Below are positions 5,938 to 15,895 of a DNA stretch of 64,000 bases, in pieces. Position numbers and translations under genes: made by a program. The stretch spans positions 124,001 through 188,000 of the forward strand of contig NZ_QYUL01000004.1 in assembly GCF_003590795.1 (NCBI RefSeq), in the 5' to 3' direction. The number at the start of each line of letters is the position of its first letter. Positions within the stretch are counted from its first letter, which is position 1. The notes beneath the pieces were generated by a model that saw nothing but the letters and a program-made list of their open reading frames with translations, made no database searches and was not told where the DNA came from. The stretch comes from Azospirillum cavernae (lineage in GTDB: Bacteria > Pseudomonadota > Alphaproteobacteria > Azospirillales > Azospirillaceae).

Positions 5938-8370
5938 ATGGCCGCGACGACAGAGACCCTGATTCCCGCCACCGACCTCGCCTGTCTGCGGGAGCTGGAG
6001 CGCAAGGTTCTCTGGCTCGCCTCCTGGACCATCCACAACGCTAACCACATCCGCCCGAACCAGGACGGGTTGAAGATCGGCGGGCATCAGGCGTCCTCCG
6101 CCTCGCTGGCGGCGATCATGACGGCGCTCTATTTCTCGGCGCTGCGGCCCGAGGACCGGGTGGCGGTCAAGCCGCACGCCAGCCCGAATTTCCACGCCAT
6201 CCAGTATCTGTTGGGCAACCAGACCCGCGCGAAGCTGGAGAATTTCCGGGGCTACAAGGGCGCGCAATCCTACCCGTCGCGCACCAAGGATGTGGACGAC
6301 GTCGATTTCTCCACCGGCTCGGTCGGGCTGGGGGTGGCGCAAACGCTGTTCGCTTCGCTGACCCAGGATTATTTGAAGGCCAAAAATCTCGCCCCGGATC
6401 TGCCCGAAGGGCGCATGGTGTCGCTGGTCGGCGACGCCGAAATGGACGAGGGCAACATTTTCGAGGCGTTGTTGGAAGGCTGGAAACACGGCCTGCGCAA
6501 CACCTGGTGGATCGTCGATTACAACCGCCAGAGCCTGGACGCGGTGATCCGCGAAGGGCTGTGGGAGCGGTTGGAGAACATCTTCCGCGCCTTTGGCTGG
6601 GACGTGGTGATCCTGAAATACGGCGCGCTGATGCAGGCGGCGTTCCAGGAACCGGGCGGCGAGCGGCTGCGCGACTGGATCGACACCTGCCCGAATCAGC
6701 TCTATTCGGCGCTGACCTATCAGGGCGGCGCGGCGTGGCGGCGGCGCCTGATGGATGATCTGGGCGACCAGGGGCCGGTGACGGCCTTGATCGAGCGGCG
6801 CGACGACGCGGAGTTGGCCCGGCTGATGGGCAATTTGGGCGGCCATGATCTGCCCTCCCTGCTCGACGCCTTCCACGCGGCCCGCACGCACGACCGCCCG
6901 GTCTGCTTCATCGCCTACACCATCAAGGGGGCGGGGCTGCCGCTGGCCGGTCACAAGGACAATCATTCCGGCCTGTTGACGCCCGCCCAAATGGACGGTT
7001 TCCGCGCCGCCTGCAACATCCGCCCCGGCCAGGAGTGGGAGCCGTTCGAGGGGCTGGATCTGCCGGACGCGACGCTCGAATCCTTTCTGGCGCGCGTGCC
7101 CTTCGCCCAGAAAGGGCGGCGGCGCTACAGCGCGGCGGCGGTTCCGGTTCCGGCGACCCTGCCGGTTCCCAGCCAGAAAAGCCTGTCCACACAAGCCGCC
7201 TTCGGCCTGATTCTGAACGAGGTGGGGCGCGAGCGGTCGGAACTGGCCAACCGGATCGTGACGACCGCCCCCGACGTCACCGTCTCCACCAACCTCGGCG
7301 CCTGGGTCAACCGGCGCGGCCTGTTCGCCAAGCGCGAGATGGCCGATGTGTTCAAGAAGGAACGCATCCCCTCGACCTACAATTGGGAGTTCTCGCCCAA
7401 GGGCCAGCACATGGAGCTGGGCATCGCCGAGTCCAACCTGTTCATCATGCTGTCGGCGCTGGGCCTGTCGCATTCGTTGTTTGGCGAGCGGCTGTTGCCC
7501 ATCGGCACGGTCTACGACCCCTTCATCATGCGCGGGGCCGATCAGTTGAACTACGCCTGTTACCAGGACGCGCGGTTCCTGCTGGTGGCGACGCCGTCGG
7601 GGGTGACGTTGGCGCCGGAAGGCGGCGCGCACCAATCCATCGCCACCCCGCTGGTGGGGATGGCGCAGGATGGCCTGGCCTATTTTGAACCGGCCTTCGC
7701 CGACGAGCTGGCGGTGGTGATGCGCTGGGCCTTCGACTACATGCAGCGCGACGGCGGCAAGGACGGAACGGAGCCGGACGAACGCAATTGGCTGCGCGAC
7801 GAAACCGGCGGGGCGGTCTATCTGCGCCTGTCCTCGCGCGCGTTGGAGCAGCCGACGCGGACCATGGACGAGGGGCTGGCGCGCGACGTCGTCGATGGCG
7901 GCTATTGGCTGCGCCGTCCGGGGCCGAACGCCCAGGTCGTCATCGCCTACACCGGAGCCATCGCCCCCGAAGCCATCGAGGCGGTCGGGCTTCTGGGGGA
8001 GGATCGGCGGGACATCGGCTTGCTGGCCGTCACCTCCGCCGACCGTCTGCACGCGGGTTGGAGCGCGGCGCAGCGGGCGCGGGAGCGGGGCTTGAGCCAC
8101 GCCCGTTCGCACATCGAACGTCTGCTCGACGGGCTGCCGCCCCATTGCGCCCTGGTGACGGTGGCCGACGGCCACCCGGCGACGCTGGGCTGGCTTGGTT
8201 CGGTCGCCGGGCATCGCACGCGGGCGTTGGGGGTGGAGCATTTCGGCCAGACCGGCACACTGGCCGATCTGTACCGCCATTTCGGCATCGACGCCCAGGC
8301 CATCGCCCGGTCGGCGGAAGCGCTGTCGCCGGGCCGCCCGGTGCGGCATCTGCGCGCTGTGGCTTTGTGA
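5938..8370 (+). CDS. Homodimeric 2-oxoacid dehydrogenase E1 / transketolase-like enzyme (AceE/MdeB-like)
   Basis: 810 residues. The thiamine-diphosphate motif GDAEMDEGN starts at residue 165 and ends in NRQSLD about 30 residues later, as in AceE. An N-terminal NHIRPNQDGLKIGGHQASS segment, a central pyrimidine-binding domain (MELGIAESNLF) and a C-terminal transketolase-like domain follow in the usual order. It is shorter than AceE (about 890) but close to MdeB-type 2-oxobutyrate dehydrogenase E1. No E2 or E3 gene is adjacent, so a partner complex must be encoded elsewhere. ATG 5938 is preferred over GTG 5923 because GGAG at 5925-5928 is a good ribosome site. A CGS-family PLP enzyme that could supply 2-oxobutyrate is encoded 17 kb away. 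Confidence 0.82.
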   Translation: MAATTETLIPATDLACLRELERKVLWLASWTIHNANHIRPNQDGLKIGGHQASSASLAAIMTALYFSALRPEDRVAVKPHASPNFHAIQYLLGNQTRAKLENFRGYKGAQSYPSRTKDVDDVDFSTGSVGLGVAQTLFASLTQDYLKAKNLAPDLPEGRMVSLVGDAEMDEGNIFEALLEGWKHGLRNTWWIVDYNRQSLDAVIREGLWERLENIFRAFGWDVVILKYGALMQAAFQEPGGERLRDWIDTCPNQLYSALTYQGGAAWRRRLMDDLGDQGPVTALIERRDDAELARLMGNLGGHDLPSLLDAFHAARTHDRPVCFIAYTIKGAGLPLAGHKDNHSGLLTPAQMDGFRAACNIRPGQEWEPFEGLDLPDATLESFLARVPFAQKGRRRYSAAAVPVPATLPVPSQKSLSTQAAFGLILNEVGRERSELANRIVTTAPDVTVSTNLGAWVNRRGLFAKREMADVFKKERIPSTYNWEFSPKGQHMELGIAESNLFIMLSALGLSHSLFGERLLPIGTVYDPFIMRGADQLNYACYQDARFLLVATPSGVTLAPEGGAHQSIATPLVGMAQDGLAYFEPAFADELAVVMRWAFDYMQRDGGKDGTEPDERNWLRDETGGAVYLRLSSRALEQPTRTMDEGLARDVVDGGYWLRRPGPNAQVVIAYTGAIAPEAIEAVGLLGEDRRDIGLLAVTSADRLHAGWSAAQRARERGLSHARSHIERLLDGLPPHCALVTVADGHPATLGWLGSVAGHRTRALGVEHFGQTGTLADLYRHFGIDAQAIARSAEALSPGRPVRHLRAVAL

Positions 8371-8385
8371 CGAATTTGTTGCAAG

Positions 8386-8423
8386 GACCGGGCGGGGCAA
8401 GCTTCCGCTTCACCCCGCCGGTC
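8386..8423 (+). terminator. GC-rich hairpin after the E1 gene
   Basis: GACCGGGCGGGG (8386-8397) pairs with CCCCGCCGGTC (8413-8423) with one bulge. It has no T-tract, so it may be an attenuating or Rho-assisted stem rather than a full intrinsic terminator. Confidence 0.35.
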
Positions 8424-8466
8424 AAAAATGCGAGCATGCCCGGTGTTCCGTCGCCTGAGATGCTTG

Positions 8467-8871
8467 ATGAGCCAACCGTTGCACGCCCTTGTCGTTGACG
8501 ACCAGCCGGTGAACCGCCTGCTGGCCAGCCGCATGCTGGACAAGCTGGGCTGGACCGTCGCCCAGGTGGACAGCGGCCCGGCGGCCTTGGACTGGCTGGC
8601 GGCCAACCCGGCGGCCCTCATCATGCTGGACATCAGCATGCCGGTCATGTCGGGCAAGGAGGTCTGCCAGCGTGTCCGCGCCGAAGGGCTGGGCGGGCCG
8701 GGAATCCGCATCGTCGCCTACACCGCCCATGGCCAGCCGGAGGAGCGGGCGGAGTTCCTGTCCATCGGTTTCGACGCCGTGCTGGTCAAGCCGATCAGCC
8801 GCGACAGCGTGGTAAAGGTTCTGACCGCGCTTGCGCTGCCCGCGTCGGCGGTTGGGACGGGGGTGGCGTGA
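8467..8871 (+). CDS. Single-domain response regulator (CheY-like receiver)
   Basis: 134 residues, a stand-alone receiver: acidic pair DD at 11-12, phospho-acceptor D55 in LIMLDISMPVMSG, conserved Thr in AYTAHG, and Lys in VLVKPIS. The ATG at 8467 gives a standard receiver N-terminus (MSQPLHALVVDDQPVNR); an upstream in-frame start at 8428 adds 13 unusual residues and is less likely. The stop overlaps the GTG start of the hybrid kinase by 4 bases, so the two are translationally coupled and probably act in one phosphorelay. Confidence 0.88.
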   Translation: MSQPLHALVVDDQPVNRLLASRMLDKLGWTVAQVDSGPAALDWLAANPAALIMLDISMPVMSGKEVCQRVRAEGLGGPGIRIVAYTAHGQPEERAEFLSIGFDAVLVKPISRDSVVKVLTALALPASAVGTGVA

Positions 8872-11800
8872 GCGGTGCGGCGCTGGATCGCGGCCTGTTT
8901 CGCGTTTTCGATGGTCTCGACACCCCGATTTGGGTGTTCGACCTCGACCGACCGGGCATTTGGGACGCCAACCGGGCGGCCATGCGCCTGTGGGCGGCGA
9001 CCGACCGGGCGGAGCTGATCGCCCGTGACTTCTCGGCGATGTCGGCCTCGACGGTCACGCGGCTGAACGGCTACGCCGTCGCCTTCCGGGAAGGCAGGAC
9101 GGTTGAGGAAAATTGGACTTTTTACCCGAAAGACGGGCCGGTTTCGGTGCGCTGCGTCCTCAAGGGCGTCACCATCGACGGCGGGCGCCTGGCGATGCAG
9201 GTGGAAGCCCAGCGGATGCCGAGCGACGCCATCGACCACCAGTCGCTCCGCATGGTCGAGGCGCTGCGCCACACCAGCCTTCTGGTGTCGGTCTATGGCA
9301 TGGACGGGGCGGCGATCCTGCGCAACCCGGCGGCGGTCCGCGCCTATGGCGATCCCCAGCGCTCGACCGGCGGACCGGAGCGGATGGCGGCGGTGGGGGC
9401 CGACGACGCCGAGGCGATCATCGCGGCGGTGGCCTCGGGCGACGCGCCGGGCTTCACCGGCGAGGCTCTGGCCCACACCGTCGCCGGGCCGCGCCGCCAC
9501 GCCATCGACATCCGCCGCACCCACGATCCGGTGACGGGCGCGCCGATCCTGCTGGTGTCCGAACGCGACATCACCGACCGCTGGGAGGCGGAGCAGGATC
9601 TCGCCCGGCTCTATGAGGAGCAGCGGCAAATTCTGGAATCGGTGCCGGAGGGCATTTGCCGTCTGGACCGGCACGGCGCGGTGACGGTGATGAACCGCGC
9701 CGCAGCCGCGCTGTTGGACGTGACCATCGACGCGGCTTTGGGTCAACCCTTTCTGGTCCTGGCCGGGATGACGGCGGATCCGGCGGCGGCCGGCCTGCTG
9801 CCCGGCCCGGTCAGCGGCGTCTTTCATTTCCGCACGCGCACGGGGCGGGAGATTCCGGTCCAATGCGTCTCCGCGCCTTTGAGCGAAGGGGGCAGCGGCA
9901 CGGTTCTGTGCTTCCACGATCTGTCAGAACGGCTGGCCAACGAACAGGCGCTGCGTCAGGCCAAGGAGCGGGCCGAGGCGGGCGAACGGGCGAAGATGGA
10001 ATTTCTGGCGACGATGAGCCACGAAATCCGCACCCCGATGAACGGCGTTCTCGGCATGGCCAGCCTGCTGCTCGACACCGGCCTGAACGACGAACAGCTC
10101 TACTTCACCCGCACCATCCGCGAATCCGCCGAAGCGCTGCTGACCATCATCAACGACATTCTGGATTTCTCCAAGCTGGAGGCCGGGCGGCTCGATCTGG
10201 AGGAAACGGAGTTCGACGTCGCCGCCCTGGTGGACAGCGTGATCGACATCCTCAACCCGCGCGCCGAGGCCAAGGGGCTGGCCTTCAGCGCCCAGATCAC
10301 GCCCGGCGTTCCGGTGCTGGCGCGCGGCGATCCGGGGCGGTTGCGGCAAATTCTGGTCAATCTGGTGGGCAACGCCGTCAAATTCACCGCCAAGGGCCGC
10401 ATTTCCCTGACCGTGGAGCGGGCGCCGGATCCGGGCGGCTTTGGGCCAACCGGGCCGACCGGCGCGGCGCGGCTGCGCTTTTCCGTCAGCGACACCGGCA
10501 TCGGCATCGCGCCGCAGGCCCAAGCCCGGCTGTTCTCCATGTTCACGCAGGTGGACGCCTCCATGGCCCGGCGCTATGGCGGCAGCGGCTTGGGGCTGGC
10601 GATCTGCAAGCGGCTGATCGCCATCATGGGCGGCGACATCGGCGTGACCAGCGCGGTGGGCGAGGGCAGCGTCTTTTGGGTCGAAGCCCCCTTCGCCATC
10701 GCCGCCGACGGCGCGCGGCCAGGGCTGGCGGCGCTGAACGGCGCCCGCGTTCTGGTCGTCGATGATCTGGGCGTGACGGGCGAGAGCGTGCGGCGCCAGC
10801 TTGCCCCCTGGGGGTGGAGACGGTGGCCTGCCCGGCGGCGGGCGACGCGCTCGACCGACTGCGCGCGGCCAAGGCGGCGGGGCGCCCCTTCCGCGCGGCG
10901 ATCCTCGACCAGTCGCGGGCCGAGGCGGGCGGCGAGGGGAGCGGGTCCGCGACGGCCCACGCCATCCGCGCCCGCTTCGCGGCGGCGGAACTGCCCATTT
11001 TGCTGATTTCCCCGGTCGGCTTCGCCTTGCAGCGTGGAGCGGCGACCGCCGCCGGGGTGGATTCGGTGCTGGCCAAGCCGGTGCGGCAGAGCCTGCTGCT
11101 CGACCATCTGGCCCGCCTGTTGGGGGCGGGGGCGGCCCGACGCAGGCCCGCCCGCCGGTCAAGCCGCCGCCGCCCGCCGCCCGCAAGATGCGGTTGTTGT
11201 TGGCCGAGGACAACCCGGTCAACCAGCAGGTCGCCGTTCTTCTGCTGCGCAAGCAGGGCCACAGCGTGGACGTCGCGGGCGACGGGCGCGAGGCGGTCGA
11301 CGCGGTGCGCGACACGCCGATTCCCTATGATCTGGTGCTGATGGACGTGCAGATGCCGGAGATGGACGGGCTGGAGGCCACCGCCGCCATCCGCGCCCTG
11401 CCCGGCGACCGCCGCCGCGTCATCATCATCGCCATGACCGCCAACGCCATGCAGGGCGATTCCGACATCTGCCTGAAAGCGGGCATGAACGACTACATCG
11501 CCAAGCCGGTGACGCCGGACAAGCTGGCGAGCGTCCTGGCGAACTGGAGCCAACGCGCGGCGCCCGCCCTTCCCCTCCCGCCGGAACCACCGCCGACGAA
11601 CCCGACGGACGAGGCGCTTCCCCTGTTCGACGAGGAGGCGCGGGCGGAGCTGCGCGACGCGCTGGACGAGGACGGGTTGCGGGAGCTGGAGCGGGTGTTT
11701 CTGGACCACGCGCCCGACCAGATGCGCGCCATCGCCGACACCCGCGACCCGGCGCAACTCGCCACGCTGGCGCACAGCGTGAAGGGTGGCTCGGCCAATC

Positions 11801-11949
11801 TGGGCCTGACGGCGGTGCGGGCCGCCGCCCTGGCGCTGGAACAGGCGGCGCGCGCGCAGGCCCCGGCGGCGGAGCTGGATCGTCGGGTCGCCGATCTGGC
11901 CGACCGCTTCGCCCAAACCGTCGCGGCGCTTGAAAGGAATTTTGTGTAA
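8868..11949 (+). CDS. Hybrid sensor histidine kinase (PAS-HisKA-HATPase-REC-REC-HPt), split by two -1 frameshifts
   Basis: Read through two one-base gaps, this is one protein of about 1027 residues. Order: two or three PAS-like domains (1-360), HisKA with phospho-acceptor H385 in MSHEIRTPMNG, HATPase (GNAVKF, DTGIGI, GGSGLGLAICKRLI), receiver 1 starting LVVDD and broken after LAPWG at about 10810-10814, receiver 2 (LLLAEDNPVNQQ, LMDVQMPEMDGLEA) after a second break at about 11128-11140, and a C-terminal HPt with LAHSVKGGSANLG. Adding one G to each G-run restores LAPWGVETVAC and LLGAGGGPTQARPP. The architecture (BarA/TorS-like) is cytoplasmic here, as no membrane span is seen. The ligand is unknown. 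Either a recent pseudogene or two assembly errors. Confidence 0.85.
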
Positions 11950-12155
11950 AATTCATCTTACACATATTGAATTTGTTAAATAAGATCAAGCGAGGTTCGC
12001 CCTCACGCTGCGTTGCAACATGTTCGCAGAAGCCTCGGCGGGGCGCGCTGTGATAAGCAGGCGGGCAGGGGTGGAACGGAACCGGCGGGCGTCCGTTCAT
12101 CCAGGGTTCAGGCTTGGGCGGGCAGGGTCCGCCGGGCAATCACGGAAGCGGCGTC

Positions 12156-13538
12156 ATGTCGAACGAAAAGGAATCGGTCGCTCTCACCTCGATGGTGGCG
12201 AGCGCCGCGATGACGATTGGCAAGCTGATCGTCGGCTTCTCCACCGGCAGCCTCGGCATTCTGTCGGAGGGCGTGCACAGCCTGCTGGATTTCGTCGCCA
12301 CGGCGTTGACCTACGCCGCCGTGCGGGTCAGCGACACGCCGCCGGACGACGGCCACCCCTATGGCCATGGCAAGGTGGAAGGCGTCGCGGCGCTCGCCGA
12401 AACGGCGCTTCTGTTCCTGACCAGCGCCTGGATCCTGTTTGAAGCCGCCCAACGGCTGCTGGCCGATCATGTCGAGGTCGAAGCGACCTGGTGGGCGGTC
12501 GGCGTCATCGTCGCGTCCATCGTCATTGATTTCTTCCGGGCGCGGGAATTGTCGCGGGTCGCCAAGGAAACCAAAAGCCAAGCGCTGGAGGCCGACGCGC
12601 TGCATTTCTCCTCCGACATCCTCAGCTCCTCGGTGGTGCTGGTCGGGTTGGGGCTGGTCTGGCTTGGCTACCCCAAGGGCGATCCGCTGGCCGCCATCGG
12701 CGTCGCGCTGTTCGTCTGTCTGGCGGGCTACCGTCTGGGGCGGCGGACCATCGACACGCTGATCGACGCCGCCCCGGTCGGCGTGGCCGACCGCGTGTCC
12801 GCGCTGGTCGCCGCCGTTCCCGGCGTGGCGGCGGTGCGCGGCGTGCGGGTGCGTCCGGGCGGCAGCACGCTGTTCGTCGATCTCGACATCGCCGTCAGCC
12901 GCCTGTTGCCGCCGGGCCGCGTCGCCACAGTGGTCGAGGACGTCTCCAACGCCATCCGCGCCGAAATGTCGGAGGCCGAGGTTCGGGTCGGCACGCAATC
13001 TCTGGCGCTGGACGACGAAACCATTCTGGAGCGGGTCGGGGCGGTCGCCGGGCATCTTGGGCAGGCGGTCCATCACGTCACCGTCCAGCGGGTGGGGGAG
13101 GCGCTGTCCGTCGCCTATGATCTGGAGGTGGACGGCGATTGGCCGCTGAACCGCGCGCACGGCGTGGCGACCGCGCTGGAGGGCGCCATCCGTTCCGAGT
13201 TGGGCGACAGCGTGGAGGTCGAAACCCACATCGAACCGCGCTCCGGCCATCCCGTGCGCAGCCAGGAGGTTGATTCGGCCACCGTCGCGTCGATCCAGGC
13301 GGCTCTGTCCAGCGCCATCGCCGGGCATGACGGGTTGCTCGACATCCATTCCCTGCGCGTGCGCGAGGCGGACGGGCGGCTCTACGTCGTCTTCCACTGC
13401 CACGCCGACCCGCAGATGCCGGTGTTCCAGGCCCATGAGGCGATTGACCGGGTGGAGCGGCGGGTGCGCGGCGCCTGGCCGTCGATCCTGCGCATCGTCG
13501 GCCACATCGAACCAGCGCACGACAAGGGGTCTGAGTAG
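12156..13538 (+). CDS. Cation diffusion facilitator (CDF) metal transporter
   Basis: 460 residues. Six membrane spans with the CDF metal sites HSLLDF in span 2 and HFSSDI in span 5, plus the DDGHPYGHGKVE loop between spans 2 and 3. A long cytoplasmic part (about residues 205-460) holds two ferredoxin-like dimerisation domains, longer than in E. coli FieF (300 residues). Family members export Zn, Fe, Cd or Mn by proton antiport. ATG 12156 follows GGAAG. The last few codons (Gly-Ser-Glu-stop) belong to the mobile cassette inserted at 13526; removing it restores a C-terminus ending HDNKPAAV. Confidence 0.9.
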   Translation: MSNEKESVALTSMVASAAMTIGKLIVGFSTGSLGILSEGVHSLLDFVATALTYAAVRVSDTPPDDGHPYGHGKVEGVAALAETALLFLTSAWILFEAAQRLLADHVEVEATWWAVGVIVASIVIDFFRARELSRVAKETKSQALEADALHFSSDILSSSVVLVGLGLVWLGYPKGDPLAAIGVALFVCLAGYRLGRRTIDTLIDAAPVGVADRVSALVAAVPGVAAVRGVRVRPGGSTLFVDLDIAVSRLLPPGRVATVVEDVSNAIRAEMSEAEVRVGTQSLALDDETILERVGAVAGHLGQAVHHVTVQRVGEALSVAYDLEVDGDWPLNRAHGVATALEGAIRSELGDSVEVETHIEPRSGHPVRSQEVDSATVASIQAALSSAIAGHDGLLDIHSLRVREADGRLYVVFHCHADPQMPVFQAHEAIDRVERRVRGAWPSILRIVGHIEPAHDKGSE

Positions 13539-14434
13539 CAACGGAACAGAAAGTCCGATTGGGCGAGGATGGCTGTACGAAAACCTCCGGCAGAGAGGTT
13601 TTCGTACAGCCGATCAATCCGACAGGGATTCCCGGCTAGAATTTGAGAGGCTTGAGTCCGAGGACGATCCGACTTCTAACACCTGTCGGAAAACGTGTGT
13701 TTTCCGACATTCTGCGTCAATGCTTGCTTTGCAGGTTTGCCAGAAAATCCTTCGGGTTTGGCTCGCAATTATCTATAATGTTCGATACGCGAGTGATGAC
13801 ATCCACACAGCCTAAAACAAAGTCATCGCCCACTTCAATTAAAGTCATAACTTCTGATACATCCCCCTCATTAAAGAACCTTTCGGCTTTGTCCTTAATA
13901 TTGAATGGAACGCTGTCTTTGCGAGCAAGCAGCTTGTCATAACTACTACCCTTGCCATGCTTTAAGACATTTATAGCGTTTCTGTAGTCTAAAAATGTTT
14001 GTTTTAGATCGTTCTCGCCATAATGACTTAAGATTATCTCTGCATCTTGGAATGCGAATCCATCTTCTTTTCCAAAAGTATCCTGTAGCATCGCTTCATA
14101 TGTCGAAAAAACTCCAACCGCAATAAATGCTCTCTGCATATTCATCATTTGTAGACCGATAACGAGACTTGTATCTGATCTACCGTTATTAAGTGCGGTA
14201 TTTATATTACACTCTGCTTCCCTGATGTTGGAGAGAGCATAATTTATGGCGTGGCCAGCTAACATTTTGAATGCATGCATTGTTAATCTCCATTCTATAT
14301 CTGTTGGGAGGGAGCTGGCAAGGCCTCCAAGAGCGTAGTTAGTTAACAGTACGGAAACCGCAGGAGATAGGTTTTCCGTGAGCCGACCCCGCCCAATCGG
14401 ACTTTCTGTTCCGCTGCTACTTAGCCCCGGACAA
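13521..14434. mobile_element. 904-bp inverted-repeat cassette with 5-bp target duplication
   Basis: Element 13526-14429 is flanked by perfect direct repeats GACAA (13521-13525 and 14430-14434). Its ends are inverted repeats that align without gaps for at least 60 bp; the first 40 bp match at 36 positions, beginning GGGGTCTGAGTAGC on the left and, read inward, CGGGGCTAAGTAGC on the right. Each end also contains a hairpin (left: perfect 17-bp arms, 13571-13587 and 13595-13611). GGGG-started long ends and 5-bp duplication are hallmarks of Tn3-family elements. No transposase is inside, only one AT-rich passenger gene, so it is a non-autonomous cassette. A Tn3-type transposase remnant lies at 26.5-27.1 kb. 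Confidence 0.8.
13717..14280 (-). CDS. AT-rich passenger gene of the cassette, unknown function (possibly HEPN-like)
   Basis: 187 residues, largely helical, with base composition far below the surrounding DNA, so recently acquired. I do not recognise the family with certainty. The segment DYRNAINVLKHGKGSSY (about 118-134) resembles the RN...H-G motif of HEPN-type proteins, many of which are RNases or toxins of defence systems, but R and H are 8 apart rather than the usual 5-7. A perfect hairpin (13684-13709, arms TGTCGGAAAAC) follows its stop and may end its transcript. It is the only gene between the inverted ends. Confidence 0.6.
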   Translation of the reverse strand: MHAFKMLAGHAINYALSNIREAECNINTALNNGRSDTSLVIGLQMMNMQRAFIAVGVFSTYEAMLQDTFGKEDGFAFQDAEIILSHYGENDLKQTFLDYRNAINVLKHGKGSSYDKLLARKDSVPFNIKDKAERFFNEGDVSEVMTLIEVGDDFVLGCVDVITRVSNIIDNCEPNPKDFLANLQSKH

Positions 14435-14473
14435 CAAACCCGCCGCCGTGTGAGCGGGGGCGGCCCGCCGCCC

Positions 14474-15895
14474 TCATTCCCCGTCGCGCGCCATCGGCAG
14501 GCGCAGGCGGGCGCGCAGGCCGCCCAGGGGGGAATCCTCCAAAGTCAGGTCGCCGCCATAGAGCCGGGCCAGATCATGGACCACGGTCAGGCCAAGCCCG
14601 GTTCCCGGCACGCTTTCGTCCAGCCGCACGCCGGGCATCAGAACGGCCTCGCGCCGGTCGGCGGGCAGGCCCGGCCCGTCATCGTCCACCGTCAGGATCA
14701 GCCAGCCGGGCGCGTCGTCCAGGCGCGAGGCGATGGCCACCCGGCGGCGCGCCCAGGCGCAGGCGTTGTCCACCAGATTGCCCAGCATCTCGTCGAGATC
14801 CTCGCGCTCCCCGGCGAAGGAATGATCCGCCGCGCTGTCGGCGACGATGTCCAACGCGCGGTCGGCGTGCAGCTTGCGCATCACCCGCGCCAGCGCCGCC
14901 ACGCGGTCGGCCACCGGGGCGCTGAGGCCGGGAATCCCGCGCGAGGCCGCCGCGCGGGCGCGGGCCATGTGATGGTCGATGTGGCGGCGCATCACCTCCA
15001 CCCGCTCCACCATGGCGGCGCCGATCCGGCCCGGCCCGTCTTGGCCGTTCTGGGAATCGAGCAAGCGCGCCTCGTTCGCCAGCATGGCGAGGTTGGTTTT
15101 CAGCGCGTGGGCCAGATTGCCGGCCTGAAGCCGCCCGCGCCCGACGCTGTCCTCGGCGTGGGCCAGCAGGGCGTTGAGGTCGTCGACCAGTGGCATGATT
15201 TCGCTGGGCATCGCTTCGGTGAAGCGCTTTTGCCGACCGGCGCGCACGGCGTTCAAGCCGCTGCGCAGGCGCGACAGCGGGCGCAGGCCGATCTGCACCT
15301 GGATCACCGCCGCCGCGATCAACGCCAGGGCCAACACCCCCAGCGACAGGGTCAGCGTCCGGTTGAAGGAATCCATCACCCGGCCCATCTCGGCCCGGTC
15401 GGCGGCGATGGCGATGCGGAACGGGGCGTCGGGCCGTTCGGGCAGCGCGACCGAGCGCTCCATCACGCTCAACGTCTGGCCCGCCGGGCCGCTGACGATG
15501 TGGCGGTGGAGGGCGCTTGGCTCCACGGCGTCGGCGGGCAGGGCCAGCACGCTGTCCCACAAGGACCGGGAGCTGAGGATGGTTTCGCCCGGTCCGCCGA
15601 TCTGCCAATACAGCCCCGACAGCGGGCGGCGGAAACGCGGGTCGCTCAAGGGCTGCCGCAAGGCGGGCTGGCCCTGGTCGTTCAGCTCCAGCGAGGCCGC
15701 CAACTGCTCCAGATGATTGAGCATCTCGTCCTGGAAACGCTGGTGGATGCGGTCCTGGAACAGGCCGGACAGGACGAATCCGGCGATGGTCAACGCCAGC
15801 GTGATCCAGACGGCGGCCCCGGCCAGCAGGCGGAAGCGCAGGGAATCCGGCCACCAGCGGACGCGGCGCAAGCGCCCGATCATGCGCCCGATCAT
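14474..15895 (-). CDS. Sensor histidine kinase, PhoQ/QseC-like
   Basis: 473 residues. An N-terminal membrane span (about 22-44), a periplasmic sensor of about 130 residues, a second span near 175-200, a HAMP-like linker, a dimerisation segment with the phospho-acceptor His in GNLAHALKTNLAML, and a C-terminal ATPase with DNACAWA, DDDGPGL and GTGLGLTVVHDL. Its start overlaps the end of the response-regulator gene by 4 bases. It belongs to the PepSY/regulator/kinase operon divergent from the SHP-type cytochrome operon, and presumably senses a signal related to that system. Confidence 0.9.
   Translation of the reverse strand: MIGRMIGRLRRVRWWPDSLRFRLLAGAAVWITLALTIAGFVLSGLFQDRIHQRFQDEMLNHLEQLAASLELNDQGQPALRQPLSDPRFRRPLSGLYWQIGGPGETILSSRSLWDSVLALPADAVEPSALHRHIVSGPAGQTLSVMERSVALPERPDAPFRIAIAADRAEMGRVMDSFNRTLTLSLGVLALALIAAAVIQVQIGLRPLSRLRSGLNAVRAGRQKRFTEAMPSEIMPLVDDLNALLAHAEDSVGRGRLQAGNLAHALKTNLAMLANEARLLDSQNGQDGPGRIGAAMVERVEVMRRHIDHHMARARAAASRGIPGLSAPVADRVAALARVMRKLHADRALDIVADSAADHSFAGEREDLDEMLGNLVDNACAWARRRVAIASRLDDAPGWLILTVDDDGPGLPADRREAVLMPGVRLDESVPGTGLGLTVVHDLARLYGGDLTLEDSPLGGLRARLRLPMARDGE

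Noticed and set aside
5899..8400. A very long minus-strand open frame over the E1 gene
   Set aside because: Antisense shadow in GC-rich DNA; Arg/Gln/Gly-rich translation without domains, whereas the plus strand encodes a clear thiamine-diphosphate enzyme.
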